Notes: generated by a model not told the origin, from the sequence alone. DNA of 64,000 bases from Streptomyces sp. NBC_01016 (GCF_026341035.1 NZ_JAPEOQ010000002.1:2914001-2978000), one strand, 5' to 3'; counted from the first letter of the stretch, positions 6,849 through 15,972 are shown. Translations and numbers: made by a program.

Positions 6849-9800
6849 CGGAGGTTCACGCCCTTCGCTCGCAGTTCCCTGACCACAGCCTTCATTGTTT
6901 CATCCAGGTTGGACAAGTCCTCGGCCAGCGGCACCGGCGGGGGTGTGAGGCCCAGAGACGGCCAGTGGGCGAATCCACCCTTCGTCGGATGTGGCGCCAG
7001 CTCGTGTGCTCCGGCGTCACTCAGGTCGTGCGGGAACTCCCTGTAGTAGCCGTCCGGGGCGCCGTTCGTCGTCACGGGCGTGTAGAGGTGTTCGGCGGCG
7101 GAGGAGTAGGGCAGCCCCGCCTTCATCAACTGGCTCTCGACGTACTCGTGCGACATCAGTGCCCTGAACTCCTCGATCTTGTCCGAGGGCAGGGTGCCCT
7201 GCTGCGCCCCCAGCCACAGTTCGGCGACGTCCTCGCGCGGCTCGAACAGGCCCCGTTTCACCTCACCAGGACCGACAGGCACGTCGTGCTGCGCGCGGAA
7301 CAAATGGCTCTTCACCTCACGCAGGACGGACTCGTCGACACCGGTGGTGCAGGCGATCTCCGGGAGGTCGTTCTTGTTCGGTGTCGCACGAATCTGCTCG
7401 TACAGGCGGCTCGAGCGCGCCGACGAAGGCTCCGACACGTACCCCGCGCCCGAAGCGAAGGGGCCCGCCCGTCCTGGAGGTGTCTCATGGTCGGTGGAGC
7501 CGTGCCCCGCTGCGCCCGTGTCCCTGGCGGCGCCCGCGGGGGGCGCGCCGGTGTCTGGCGCGGAGTCCAGCTGGACGCGACCCGCGTCGTGTGGCACCGG
7601 AACCCTGCCGAACATCTCGTCCTGCTCGGCATTGATCGCGGCAAGCTGCTCCGGGGCGACCCCCGGCAAGCGCCCCCGCTCATAGAGAACATGCGTGTCC
7701 ATCTTGGCCACGAAGCTCTCCGGTGTGTGGAACTGGACCTCGAAGGCCCTCCCCGACACCGGGTCACGCCAGGTGGAGTTGATCCCCTTGTACCCGGGAG
7801 AGTCCCAGGTGTTCTTGAACGTGACGTTCTCGAACCCCTGGGCCCGAAGGGTGTCCACCGCCTGCTGCACCCCTTGGGTGTAGCCGTCCGCCGGCATCTC
7901 GACGGTGTAGCGGATCGAGTCCCTGATCCGCGCGAGGGCGTCGCTCTCGGTCAGCTCCGCGTACCGGGCGAGGTCGGTGGCCAGCTTGCGCTTGAGGGAA
8001 TCCTCGCCCTTGAGGCGGTAGTCGAGTCCCGTCAGGCGTCCGTCGTCGACGTTGTGCGCGAGCTGCTGAAGGGTCGCGGTGATTCTCGGTTCGGCCGCGG
8101 CCGACTGCCGCAGGAAGTCGTCCGCAGCCGCGTTCTCGTCCGGTGTGAGACGCAGCCCGTTCTCGCCCTCCCAGGAGCCGTCCGGCAGATTGCCGCGCGG
8201 GCCTTCGGGAAGCGTCTCGTCGTCGGGCAGGTCGTGCCCGTCCGCCGGCGTCGCCTGAGGCTGCTGCCCGTCGTCGTCGGCCTGTCGCTGCTCGCCGTCG
8301 GCAGGCGTGCCGGTTCCTGCCGGTTCGGCCGGTGCGCGGCGGTCCGTGCCGGCCGGGTCCGGCGGGGGTGTGCGGTCGGGGTTCGTAGGGCTGGACTGGC
8401 CCGCGGAGGGTGCCTGGGTGGGTGATGTGTTCTGGTCGGGGGCTGGGGGCGGGGACTGGGTCTGGGTGGCCACGGATTGCGCCAACTCGTTGACGAACCC
8501 CAAGTGGGCGCCGAATTCCCCGTCCTGGATCCGTTGGCTCGGCGTGCGGTAGTTGTTCGTGCTGTTGCCGGCCGCGCGCTCGGCCGCCTTCAGGCCCTTG
8601 AGCTCCGGGTCTGCTCGATACGTCGTGCCGTAATAGACGGGTACGCCGTTCATCGCCGTGCTCTTCTTGATCGTCTCGCTGCAGTTGGCGTGACCGGTGG
8701 GATGGTGCGAGACGGTGCCGTCGGGATTGGTGGTTCTGGTCGTGGGCAGGCCACAAGGCTCACGCTCGGTGAAGAGACCTCTGATCTCGACCGGGGACTG
8801 CTCCCGAGCCGCCCGGTTCTCGTTCAGCTGGTCGATCCACTTGAGGATGTGGGACTCGGAGTGCGCTGTGTTGGCGCCGTCCACACCAGGAGGAACCGAC
8901 GAATCGACGATGTAGTGACTCTCGTTGGTGTCGGGGTCGACGACCTCCACCACCGCGTAGTTCTTGCCGGAGAGGTCGGGAGAATTCGCCTCGGTCTCCT
9001 CGACGAGCCGCCTCAGATCCGCGACATTCCGAAGGTCCGTCCCGTCCGGGTGCGAGGAGAGCTCGCGACGCCAGGCGGCCGCTGATTCGTGGAAATTGCC
9101 GTCGCGGTAGGTGTTGTTGTCGGTGGCCGGGTCAGGGTTCACGCCCACGGCGTTGTTGGCATGGAAGGACTGGCTGATGCGGGCCATGGTGGCGATGGCG
9201 GCGTACCGCTGGCCGTCGTTCATTCGCGACCATGCGGGATCAAGGTGCTGGCGCAGATCACTGTCGGTGAAGTTCGTCGACGGCGTGGGCACATTCCGGT
9301 GCGCCACCATCGCGGCCTCGTGCCCGGCCCTGGCCTGAGGAAGAGCCTGCTCGGCGGCGGCGAGCCGCTGCTCCGCATCGGCTCGCTTCTGCTGAGCCAC
9401 CTGCTTCGCCGCTTCGGTCTTTGCCCTCTTCTCGGCGCCCTCCGCCCTGGTGCGTGCCGCCTTGGCGTCGGCGACCTCCTTCAGAGCCTTGTCGAGGTCC
9501 TGCCGGGCCGCACGTACCTGCTGCGCCGACTCCGCGTGCGCCTGGCGGCGATCGATGGATTCCCGCAGCACGTCGGCCAGGGGCGTCCTGGGCGGATCGC
9601 CCTGCGGCTGGGCCCACTGCCGCATCTGCTCCTGAACCGGGTCCAGGCCGATGCGACGGACGCGGTGTGAGGCGCGGAGGTCCTGCTGCGCCTGGTCCGG
9701 AGGGAGGTTTGCGTGTTCCTGGTCCGCGGCTTCCGGGTCGGGGAGGCTCTGGTTGCGCTGCGCGCGAGTGGCTTCCGCACTGGGGTCGTTGGACTGAGGG

Positions 9801-12800
9801 GTTGAACCTGCCGGGTTGTGGGGCGCGGGTCCGGTGGTCTGACCCTGGTTCTGCGCGGCAGGCTGGTTGGTGGTGTCGATGGGGCGGCGGTTGGCGTCCA
9901 GGGGGATGGCGAAGACGCCGTTGTTGCCGTTGTGGAGCGGGGTGGTTGAGCTCTGACCCGTCTGCGGGTCGGCGTAGACGATCTGGCCGTTGTGGTTGAC
10001 CACGTTCCAGGCGTGGGCGCGGCCGTCGGCGTTCTGCGTGATGATGACGGCCTGTGAGCCGTGGCCCTCGTTGAGGAGGGTGGTCTCCAGGTTGTTGTAC
10101 GCGTCGCGGCCGTCGCCGAAGTCGTCGAACTCGGCGCCCAGGGTGTTCTCGATACGGTCGCGGCCGCCCGGTTCCGGAGTATCGGCGGGGGTGCCGTCCT
10201 CGTTCGGGCTGCGGCGGGCGGCGACCGTGGGGTTGCCGGCGTACGAATCGGTGAACGCCAGCGCCCCGTCGGGGCAGTTGACGTCGCGGCCCGAGTCGTC
10301 GGGGTTCTGGCCGCGGATGTCCCCCAGCCACGAGCCCTCGCGCGGGTCGGGGGCCTGCTGGAACGAGCCGTCCTCGTTGCGTGGGAATCGTTCCTGCTGC
10401 GTGCGGTCGTCGGCGTCGGTCGGATCGTCGTAGCCGTCCGGGGGGCCGGAGGGGCGCGTTGCCGTGGACGGCGTCGGTTCCGTTGAGTCGTGTGAGTCGT
10501 GGTGCTGGTCGGTGCCGTCGTCCGGATTTTGCGTGGAGTCGGTGGAGTCGGTCGCGTCGGTGTCTTGAGAATCCCCGGGACCCTGTGGGGATTCGGAGTC
10601 CTGGTTGTCCTGGCTGTCCTGCGCGTCCTGGTCCGTGTCGGACTGCGGGTCTTCCTGGTTCGTCGACTCCGGGGGCTGCGTGGTGTCCGAGTCCAGATCC
10701 GGGGTGGCGTCCGTGTCCGGGGTGGGGGTATCGGAGGCCGGGGCCTGATCCGGGGCCGGTTCCTGTGTGGTGTCGGACGACTGGGGGTCGGGCGTGGACT
10801 GGTTCGTCGACGAGTCCGGGTCCGAGGTGTTGTTCGTTGTGTCCGGGGTGGTGTTCTCCGCGGACGGCTGCGGCGTCGACGGAGTCAAGAAGTACGGGGT
10901 GATCGGATTCCTGTTGGCGTCCAGTGGGGTGTAGAAGACCTCTTGGGCGCCCAGGTGGATCGGGTTCTCGCTGACGACGCCCGTCTGCGGGTCGACGAAC
11001 AGGACCTGGCCGTTGTGGTTGACCGCCGCGAAGGCGTGGCCGCCACCGCCGGGCCAGTTGACGCCGATCACGGCCGCCGAACCGTGCCCGGCCTGCGACA
11101 GCTCGTGGGCTATTCGCGCGTACGGGTTGGGGTGGTCCTTGCCCGCGTACGTGCTGGGGGCGCCGGCCCAACGCGCCTGATTGTCGACCGAGTCGCGCTC
11201 CGCGGAGAAGCGGTTCAGGCTGCCGTCCGGGTTCTGGTCAAGGGTGCGCGGGGCGGACACCGTCGGGCGGCCGAACCATGTCTCGAGGAACGAACGGGTG
11301 CAGTCGGCGCAGTTGTTGGACCGGCCGGGCACGCCCGGGCCGCCGTCGTTCTGCAGGCCGGCCCAGTTTCCTTGCCGCGGGTCCGCGAACACCTGCGGGG
11401 TGCCGTCGGCGTTCCTCGGGTGGGCGTTCTCGAGGTCCTGTTGGTGGGCGGGGTCGGGTGTGGTCAGTCCTTCGGACGGGGTGTTCAGGTCGTTGCGGAT
11501 GTCCGAGAGGTTGTCCGCCTGGGTCGGGGGCGGAGGTGCCGTGGGTTGTTGCTGTTGCTGTTGCTGTTGTTGCTCGTGCTGGTTCTGGTCGGGCGTTTGG
11601 TTGGTGGCGTCCGGCTGTGGGGTGGTCGGCTGGTGGTTGTTCTGGGCCGGCATCCCCTGATCGTTCGGCGTGGACGTGGGGGACTGGGGCGAGGGCTGGT
11701 GGTCCGAAGGGCGGTTGTCCGGTGGGCGGTTCGTCGGGCGGTCGCCGCGGGGCGGAGTGGTCGGGCGGCTTGGTGTCTCGGCGCGCGGTGTGCTGGTGCG
11801 CGGCGGCGACGCGGGGCCGTTCTGCCGTGTGTCCCGGGACGGCGTCGTGGGCCGGGCGCCCGGCTGGTCCGTACGCGGTGTTGTTGCGCTGGGCGTGGTG
11901 GACCGCGGTGGCGTCGTGGGGCCGCCCGCCGCCGGTGCCTGCGTCGGGATGGGGCCGGCCGTCGGTGGCGGCATGGCGCCAGGGGTCGGCGTCGAAGGCG
12001 GCGCGGAGGACTGGGCCGCCTGCTGCGGGCCGCCCGTGTCACCGGACTGCGCGTTGGGGGCCGGGGGTGCCGCCGTGGCGACGCCGCCCATGAGGTCCAT
12101 GTCCGGGTCGCTCGGGTCGTGCGGGGTCGGGGACGGGTGTGTCGGCGCGTGGCCCTGGCCGGCACCGGGGTGGGAGGTGGGCGCGTTGCCGGGCATGGCG
12201 CCGCTCGGCATGCGGCCGCTGCCGGTGCCCTGGCTCTGGTTGTCGTTGTTGGTGCCGTCGCCGGAGTCGCCCGGCGTGGGGCCCTGGGCGTGCGCGGGCA
12301 TGGTACCGACCGAGTCGCGGTCGACCTGGTGCGCGCCGGGTTCGGGGCTGGAGTTGTCCGGCGCCGGGGTGGGCGCGGCCTCGGGCGGCGTGGATGGGGT
12401 GGGCTCAGGATTGCGCTGGTCCGGGATCGACGCACCCTGGCCCGGGCTGGGGGTGTCGGCGCCCTCCGGACGGCTCGGGGCGGCGCCCTCCGGTGTGGTG
12501 TCCGGCGTCGGGGAGGTGCTGACGTCCGGCGTGGTGCCCGTGCTCTCGTTGGGCGAGGGATCGGAGGGCAGGGACGGCTCGTTGCCCGGTGGCGTGTTCG
12601 TCGGGGCGTCTGGGCTGCTGTCCGGACGGGCGGAGTCAGGAGTGGTGTCGGGGGCCGGCCCGCCCTCGATGTCCGGCGTCGTGGGGGACGGCGTGGACGA
12701 TTCCGAGGGCGCGGCGGGGGCGGACGAGTCGGCGCTCGACGAATCCGGGGTGGAGGAGCTGGGGCTCGAGGAGTCCGGCGTGGAGGAGTCGGGGCCGGAC

Positions 12801-14059
12801 GGGTCGCCCCCCGACGACTGACTGATGCTGTCCTGGTACGCCTGGGTGCCCACGTCGAACGGGCTGGGCGGGTCGGAGCCACGGCTCGGCGCGGGCGAGG
12901 ACGAGGACGACGAGGTGTCCGGTGAGGCCGTGCCGCCGGTACCGTCCGTGCCGCTGCTCGGCGGCGTACTCGGCGAAGAGGTGTCCGAACCGCCCGATGG
13001 GGAGGAGGACGAAGGGCCGCCGATGTCCGGCGCCCTGCGCCCGGAGTCGCCGCCGCTCGAACTCGGCGAAGTACTGGAACCGGACGAGTCGCCCGACGAA
13101 CTTCCGCCGTTCGAAGGCGAGTTGGACGAACCCGACGAACTGCTGGAGCCGGGGGAGTTGCTGGACGAGCTGCTGTCGCCCGCCGACGAGTTGCTGCTCG
13201 ACGACGAACCGCCGGAGGACGAGTCGCTGGAGCTGGACGAGTTGGACGAGCTGTCACTGCCAGAGCTCGACGAACTGTCGCCTCCGTCCCCGCCGTCGCC
13301 TCCGCTCAGACCGTGGCGGGCGCCGTGCCCCGCCCGGGAGCCTGCGCCGTCGCGCAGCGACTCGCCGAACGTGGAGCCGGAGTTCTCCAGCGCGCTCTTG
13401 CCCTCTTCGTAACCCGTCTTGGCGGTGCGGCCCAGGTCGTAACCCGACTGCTTGCCGAAGTTCTGCTCGACGGTCTGGGCGACCACGTCGGAGATCATGG
13501 CTTCGAGTGCGGAGACGAAGGGTTCCTTGGCGGTCTCCAGGACCGCTTGCAGGATCTGTTGGGCTATCTCCTTGAGGAGCTTGCGCAGGATCATGCGCGT
13601 GGCGGCGGCCGCGCCCATCGCGCCGATCTCGGACAGGCCCAGGGTGAACGGAGCGGCGGCCTGGGCCGCGGCGATCTCGACCGCCAGGATGACCAACTGG
13701 GCGATCACCGCGATCTTCAGCCCGATGATGAGCATCGCCGCGGCGTCCATGCAGATGGCGATCAGCTCGGCGCCCTGGCGGGCGTCGTCGAAGTAGCCGG
13801 AGCCGCCGGCGAACTTCTCCCAGGTCTTGTTGAAGCCGTCGATGGAGTCCCCGGCGTTCTCCGCGAGGACGTTGCCGGCGGCGGTTAAGCCACGGGACTG
13901 GAGGTCCGTCACGTCGGCGGCGAACTGGCGCCAGGTGTTGGCGCATTCCATCATTTTGTCTTCGTCGCCTGTGGGCCAGTCGAAGCCGCACATCTCGAGA
14001 AGCCACTCAAGCCCGTTGGGCAGCATCAAAGCCACGACGAAGACCCCCGTTGTCGCCAT
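6845..14059 (-). CDS. Giant multi-domain polymorphic toxin (type VII secretion-type)
   Basis: 2404 aa. Order: ~1-110 CpnT/WXG100-like start (LMLPNGLEWLLEMCGFDWP); hydrophobic helices ~95-170; Ser/Gly then Pro/Thr/Ser linker to ~860 with a Gln run near 825; papain-fold toxin domain 1 (~860-1055) with Cys in NNCADC, His in GGGHAFAAVN and Asp in FVDPQTG; acidic linker; papain-fold domain 2 (~1220-1393) with Cys in VNCPDG, His in GRAHAWNVVN, Asp in YADPQTG; coiled coil ~1506-1583; deaminase-like domain ~1635-1823 (HSESHIL, EREPCG, HANC); RelA/SpoT-like domain ~1958-2153 (RLKGEDSLKRKL, SIRYTVEM, GYKGINSTW, FEVQFHT); unassigned domain ~2213-2404 (MSHEYVESQLM). Probably exported by an ESX-like system and active in competitor cells. 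Codon 58 is TTA (13886-13888), implying bldA dependence. The start lacks a clear ribosome site; an ATG at 14026 is an alternative. Confidence 0.8.
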   Translation of the reverse strand: MATTGVFVVALMLPNGLEWLLEMCGFDWPTGDEDKMMECANTWRQFAADVTDLQSRGLTAAGNVLAENAGDSIDGFNKTWEKFAGGSGYFDDARQGAELIAICMDAAAMLIIGLKIAVIAQLVILAVEIAAAQAAAPFTLGLSEIGAMGAAAATRMILRKLLKEIAQQILQAVLETAKEPFVSALEAMISDVVAQTVEQNFGKQSGYDLGRTAKTGYEEGKSALENSGSTFGESLRDGAGSRAGHGARHGLSGGDGGDGGDSSSSSGSDSSSNSSSSSDSSSGGSSSSSNSSAGDSSSSSNSPGSSSSSGSSNSPSNGGSSSGDSSGSSTSPSSSGGDSGRRAPDIGGPSSSSPSGGSDTSSPSTPPSSGTDGTGGTASPDTSSSSSSPAPSRGSDPPSPFDVGTQAYQDSISQSSGGDPSGPDSSTPDSSSPSSSTPDSSSADSSAPAAPSESSTPSPTTPDIEGGPAPDTTPDSARPDSSPDAPTNTPPGNEPSLPSDPSPNESTGTTPDVSTSPTPDTTPEGAAPSRPEGADTPSPGQGASIPDQRNPEPTPSTPPEAAPTPAPDNSSPEPGAHQVDRDSVGTMPAHAQGPTPGDSGDGTNNDNQSQGTGSGRMPSGAMPGNAPTSHPGAGQGHAPTHPSPTPHDPSDPDMDLMGGVATAAPPAPNAQSGDTGGPQQAAQSSAPPSTPTPGAMPPPTAGPIPTQAPAAGGPTTPPRSTTPSATTPRTDQPGARPTTPSRDTRQNGPASPPRTSTPRAETPSRPTTPPRGDRPTNRPPDNRPSDHQPSPQSPTSTPNDQGMPAQNNHQPTTPQPDATNQTPDQNQHEQQQQQQQQQPTAPPPPTQADNLSDIRNDLNTPSEGLTTPDPAHQQDLENAHPRNADGTPQVFADPRQGNWAGLQNDGGPGVPGRSNNCADCTRSFLETWFGRPTVSAPRTLDQNPDGSLNRFSAERDSVDNQARWAGAPSTYAGKDHPNPYARIAHELSQAGHGSAAVIGVNWPGGGGHAFAAVNHNGQVLFVDPQTGVVSENPIHLGAQEVFYTPLDANRNPITPYFLTPSTPQPSAENTTPDTTNNTSDPDSSTNQSTPDPQSSDTTQEPAPDQAPASDTPTPDTDATPDLDSDTTQPPESTNQEDPQSDTDQDAQDSQDNQDSESPQGPGDSQDTDATDSTDSTQNPDDGTDQHHDSHDSTEPTPSTATRPSGPPDGYDDPTDADDRTQQERFPRNEDGSFQQAPDPREGSWLGDIRGQNPDDSGRDVNCPDGALAFTDSYAGNPTVAARRSPNEDGTPADTPEPGGRDRIENTLGAEFDDFGDGRDAYNNLETTLLNEGHGSQAVIITQNADGRAHAWNVVNHNGQIVYADPQTGQSSTTPLHNGNNGVFAIPLDANRRPIDTTNQPAAQNQGQTTGPAPHNPAGSTPQSNDPSAEATRAQRNQSLPDPEAADQEHANLPPDQAQQDLRASHRVRRIGLDPVQEQMRQWAQPQGDPPRTPLADVLRESIDRRQAHAESAQQVRAARQDLDKALKEVADAKAARTRAEGAEKRAKTEAAKQVAQQKRADAEQRLAAAEQALPQARAGHEAAMVAHRNVPTPSTNFTDSDLRQHLDPAWSRMNDGQRYAAIATMARISQSFHANNAVGVNPDPATDNNTYRDGNFHESAAAWRRELSSHPDGTDLRNVADLRRLVEETEANSPDLSGKNYAVVEVVDPDTNESHYIVDSSVPPGVDGANTAHSESHILKWIDQLNENRAAREQSPVEIRGLFTEREPCGLPTTRTTNPDGTVSHHPTGHANCSETIKKSTAMNGVPVYYGTTYRADPELKGLKAAERAAGNSTNNYRTPSQRIQDGEFGAHLGFVNELAQSVATQTQSPPPAPDQNTSPTQAPSAGQSSPTNPDRTPPPDPAGTDRRAPAEPAGTGTPADGEQRQADDDGQQPQATPADGHDLPDDETLPEGPRGNLPDGSWEGENGLRLTPDENAAADDFLRQSAAAEPRITATLQQLAHNVDDGRLTGLDYRLKGEDSLKRKLATDLARYAELTESDALARIRDSIRYTVEMPADGYTQGVQQAVDTLRAQGFENVTFKNTWDSPGYKGINSTWRDPVSGRAFEVQFHTPESFVAKMDTHVLYERGRLPGVAPEQLAAINAEQDEMFGRVPVPHDAGRVQLDSAPDTGAPPAGAARDTGAAGHGSTDHETPPGRAGPFASGAGYVSEPSSARSSRLYEQIRATPNKNDLPEIACTTGVDESVLREVKSHLFRAQHDVPVGPGEVKRGLFEPREDVAELWLGAQQGTLPSDKIEEFRALMSHEYVESQLMKAGLPYSSAAEHLYTPVTTNGAPDGYYREFPHDLSDAGAHELAPHPTKGGFAHWPSLGLTPPPVPLAEDLSNLDETMKAVVRELRAKGVNLR

Positions 14060-14202
14060 GCAGTTCGTGTTGTCCCGGCCTTGTGGGCCGGCTCAACCGG
14101 CTCGCGCCGACGCAGAGCCATGCTCATGCCAGAGAGTACCCAAGGATCATTCGGAACCCTCAACCATCCTGTGTCACAGTGCAGTTGCAGACACCGGAGG
14201 TC
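14060..14202. other. Spacer upstream of the giant toxin
   Basis: 143 bp between the toxin start and the stop of the Imm35-like gene on the same strand. It is less GC-rich than its surroundings and is the likely site of any toxin promoter. No hairpin, operator or small ORF was convincing. Confidence 0.35.
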
Positions 14203-14514
14203 TCAGCCGCTGCTTCGGCGCATGCTGCGGTAGAGGTCGATCGCGGAGTCCGGCGGGAAGTTGGGGATGTAGGTGACGGCTCCGTCGGTCTTGGAGATCA
14301 CCATGTGGCTGCCGCCCAACGGTGCCTGGGTGCCGGGCGGCGGCGGGGGCATGACAGCGTGGACGAGGAAGCCGATGTCGAACTCCACCACGTGCAGCGG
14401 CGCCGGGTTTCCTTCCGGATCCAGCACTTCGAATCGGGACCGAGCGGCGGCCAGGGCCTCTTCGGCGGTGGTGGGGACGGGCTGCACCGCTTCGGGCGTG
14501 CCGGGCTGAGACAC
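14203..14514 (-). CDS. Imm35/YrhB-like small protein, candidate immunity factor
   Basis: 103 aa from a GTG at 14514 preceded by AGGAGA; the open frame runs further upstream but without a site. The C-terminal half, GGSHMVISKTDGAVTYIPNF followed by DLYRSM, resembles the YrhB/Imm35 pattern, in which a displayed residue and its value close a small alpha/beta fold. Imm35 proteins are described as antidotes linked to papain-fold toxins, and the toxin immediately downstream has two papain-fold domains. The fit is by eye and the protein is short, so another small chaperone-like role is possible. Confidence 0.45.
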   Translation of the reverse strand: MSQPGTPEAVQPVPTTAEEALAAARSRFEVLDPEGNPAPLHVVEFDIGFLVHAVMPPPPPGTQAPLGGSHMVISKTDGAVTYIPNFPPDSAIDLYRSMRRSSG

Positions 14515-14570
14515 GAACTCTCTCCTATGGGCAATTGAGTGACGGCAAATCAACCAACGCTGTGAGTCGG

Positions 14571-15041
14571 CTACTTGCTCACGGACTTCAGAACGTGGAC
14601 CTCGCCGCCGAACTGGTTCTCCGGCGTCTGCTCCTTCACCAGAGCCTCGTTGAAGTCCTCGTTCTCCTCGTGGTTCTTCGCCATTCGCTCCAACGCCTTG
14701 CCGATCTCGTTGAGCTTCGTGGCCAGGTGCTCCATCGAGTCCGTCATGCCGTCGCGCAGACCTTCGTAGACCACGCCGAACTTCTCGCCGAGTTCGTCGT
14801 CGCCCCAGGGCGGGGTGCCGGCCTTGTCGCTGAAGGTCGTCATGCCCTTCCAGGCGTCCTGGGCGACGCTCGCGAACGACGTGTCCTTCGGCGCTTCGCC
14901 CCCGCCGCCTCCGCCGTCGCCCTGCGCGGCCAGGCCGTTCTTCAGCCTGGCGGTCGCCTGGTAGAACTCCCTGCCGATGTCGGAGAAGCTCTGCCCCTCG
15001 GCCTTCAGCGTCTCCGGACTGCTCCTGAATCCGTCACCCAT
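14571..15041 (-). CDS. EspC/WXG100-like type VII secretion protein
   Basis: 156 aa from the ATG at 15041, six bases behind GGGGGC; a GTG at 15047 is too close to that site. The predicted fold is two helices around a Gly-rich turn: an N-terminal helix (PETLKAEGQSFSDIGREFYQ), a loop of six glycines, then WKGMTTF, PPWGDDELGEKFGVVYEGL and a long amphipathic helix (DSMEHLATKLNEIGKALERM). This is the shape of ESX substrates of the WXG100/EspC type, and YEGLRD resembles the YxxxD/E export signal. It lies two genes upstream of the giant toxin and may be its export partner. No EccC-type ATPase gene is in the window. Confidence 0.65.
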   Translation of the reverse strand: MGDGFRSSPETLKAEGQSFSDIGREFYQATARLKNGLAAQGDGGGGGGEAPKDTSFASVAQDAWKGMTTFSDKAGTPPWGDDELGEKFGVVYEGLRDGMTDSMEHLATKLNEIGKALERMAKNHEENEDFNEALVKEQTPENQFGGEVHVLKSVSK

Positions 15042-15192
15042 GACCACGCCCCCGTTTCACCAACCGGCGTCACATTGCCGCCGGTTCGCGTCCGTCTCAT
15101 GTCTACGACAGCGTACCCAGAGGCACTGACAAGCGCTCAACCTCCGGGTGTCACAGTGCTGTTCCGAGACCGGCGGGGGAGCGGGCCCGGGA

Positions 15193-15624
15193 TCAACCCC
15201 GGTGTCCGCCCTGCCCACGCTTCTTCGACCCCGTGAACAAGTTGGTCGAAGGACCGTCGCGCTCGTCGCGCTCCTTCTGCTCCTCCTCTTCCCGCTTGCG
15301 CGCCCACTCCTCGCGCTTCCCGCGCTCGGCCTCGCGGTCCTCCATGGTCTGCGACTCCGCGGCGTGCCGGATCTCGGTCATGCGGTCGCCCAGCGCGTCC
15401 ATGTAGCGTTCGTCCTTGATGGCGTCGGTCATGCCCATACGTCCCGACAGGATTCCCTGGGCCATCTCCTGGAGCGGGCCGTTCACGTTGGGGTTGTTGG
15501 CCAGAGTGCGCAGCGCTTTGTGGAGGCTCTCGGCCTGCTCCGGGTCCTGCGCGACGTCCATCAGCTCCGAGTCGTCGATCTCCCGATCGCCCGGCCCCGG
15601 TCCGTTTCCCGGCCTGTTGGTCAT
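15193..15624 (-). CDS. Small charged protein beside the EspC-like gene
   Basis: 143 aa, ATG with GGGGG upstream. An acidic N-terminal half (DDSELMDVAQDPEQAESLHK, then LRTLANNPNVNGPLQEMAQG) leads into a very charged coiled coil (REAERGKREEWARKREEEEQ) and a basic Gly-rich tail. I do not know a named family. The position directly upstream of a WXG100-like gene suggests a chaperone or regulator for T7SS substrates, but that is inference. Codon use looks normal for the window. Confidence 0.6.
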   Translation of the reverse strand: MTNRPGNGPGPGDREIDDSELMDVAQDPEQAESLHKALRTLANNPNVNGPLQEMAQGILSGRMGMTDAIKDERYMDALGDRMTEIRHAAESQTMEDREAERGKREEWARKREEEEQKERDERDGPSTNLFTGSKKRGQGGHRG

Positions 15625-15741
15625 GAGGAACCCCCTTCGAGCCCAGCGGGCCCTTCACCTTCACGCACACCGATCCACGAGCCTATCCAGCGGACCGCTC
15701 GGACCGTCAACCCGCCCTCATCCACCCACAATTCGCCCGGT

Positions 15742-15972
15742 CTAGCGAGGCGCCTTGGCCGGCTCCGAGGCCCCCGCTTCCTTGACGAGGCGGTCGCCGA
15801 TGGTCAGTGACTCCCACAGGGGCTTATCCAAGCGGACCTTGATCGTCGAATCGTCCTGGAGGCGGACCTCGACGTAGTGGTAGAGGTTGGAGCCGTCGGT
15901 CGCCCGGCGGGTCTTGTCGATGACGATGCCGTCCCAGGCGTCTTCTTTGCGTACTTTGCGGGATTTGAACAT
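15742..15972 (-). CDS. 76-aa conserved hypothetical protein (DUF7489-like)
   Basis: The frame is open well upstream, but the ATG at 15972 gives a compact product beginning MFKSRKVRKEDAWDGIVIDK and continuing into beta-rich sequence (YHYVEVRLQDDSTIKVRLDK, LWESLTIGDRLVKEAG). It resembles a small actinobacterial domain I recall as DUF7489. It has no signal peptide or metal ligands. The role is unknown. It is last of the small genes before the amidohydrolase and on the same strand as it. Confidence 0.6.
   Translation of the reverse strand: MFKSRKVRKEDAWDGIVIDKTRRATDGSNLYHYVEVRLQDDSTIKVRLDKPLWESLTIGDRLVKEAGASEPAKAPR

Noticed and set aside
10499..12925. Long Arg/Gly-rich plus-strand open frame opposite the giant toxin
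   Set aside because: Antisense of Ser/Pro/Thr-rich linker codons; composition is unlike a protein, and the toxin frame explains the region.
11485..13257. Arg/Pro/Thr-rich minus-strand frame overlapping the toxin
   Set aside because: A shifted frame of the low-complexity linker; no start site or domain.
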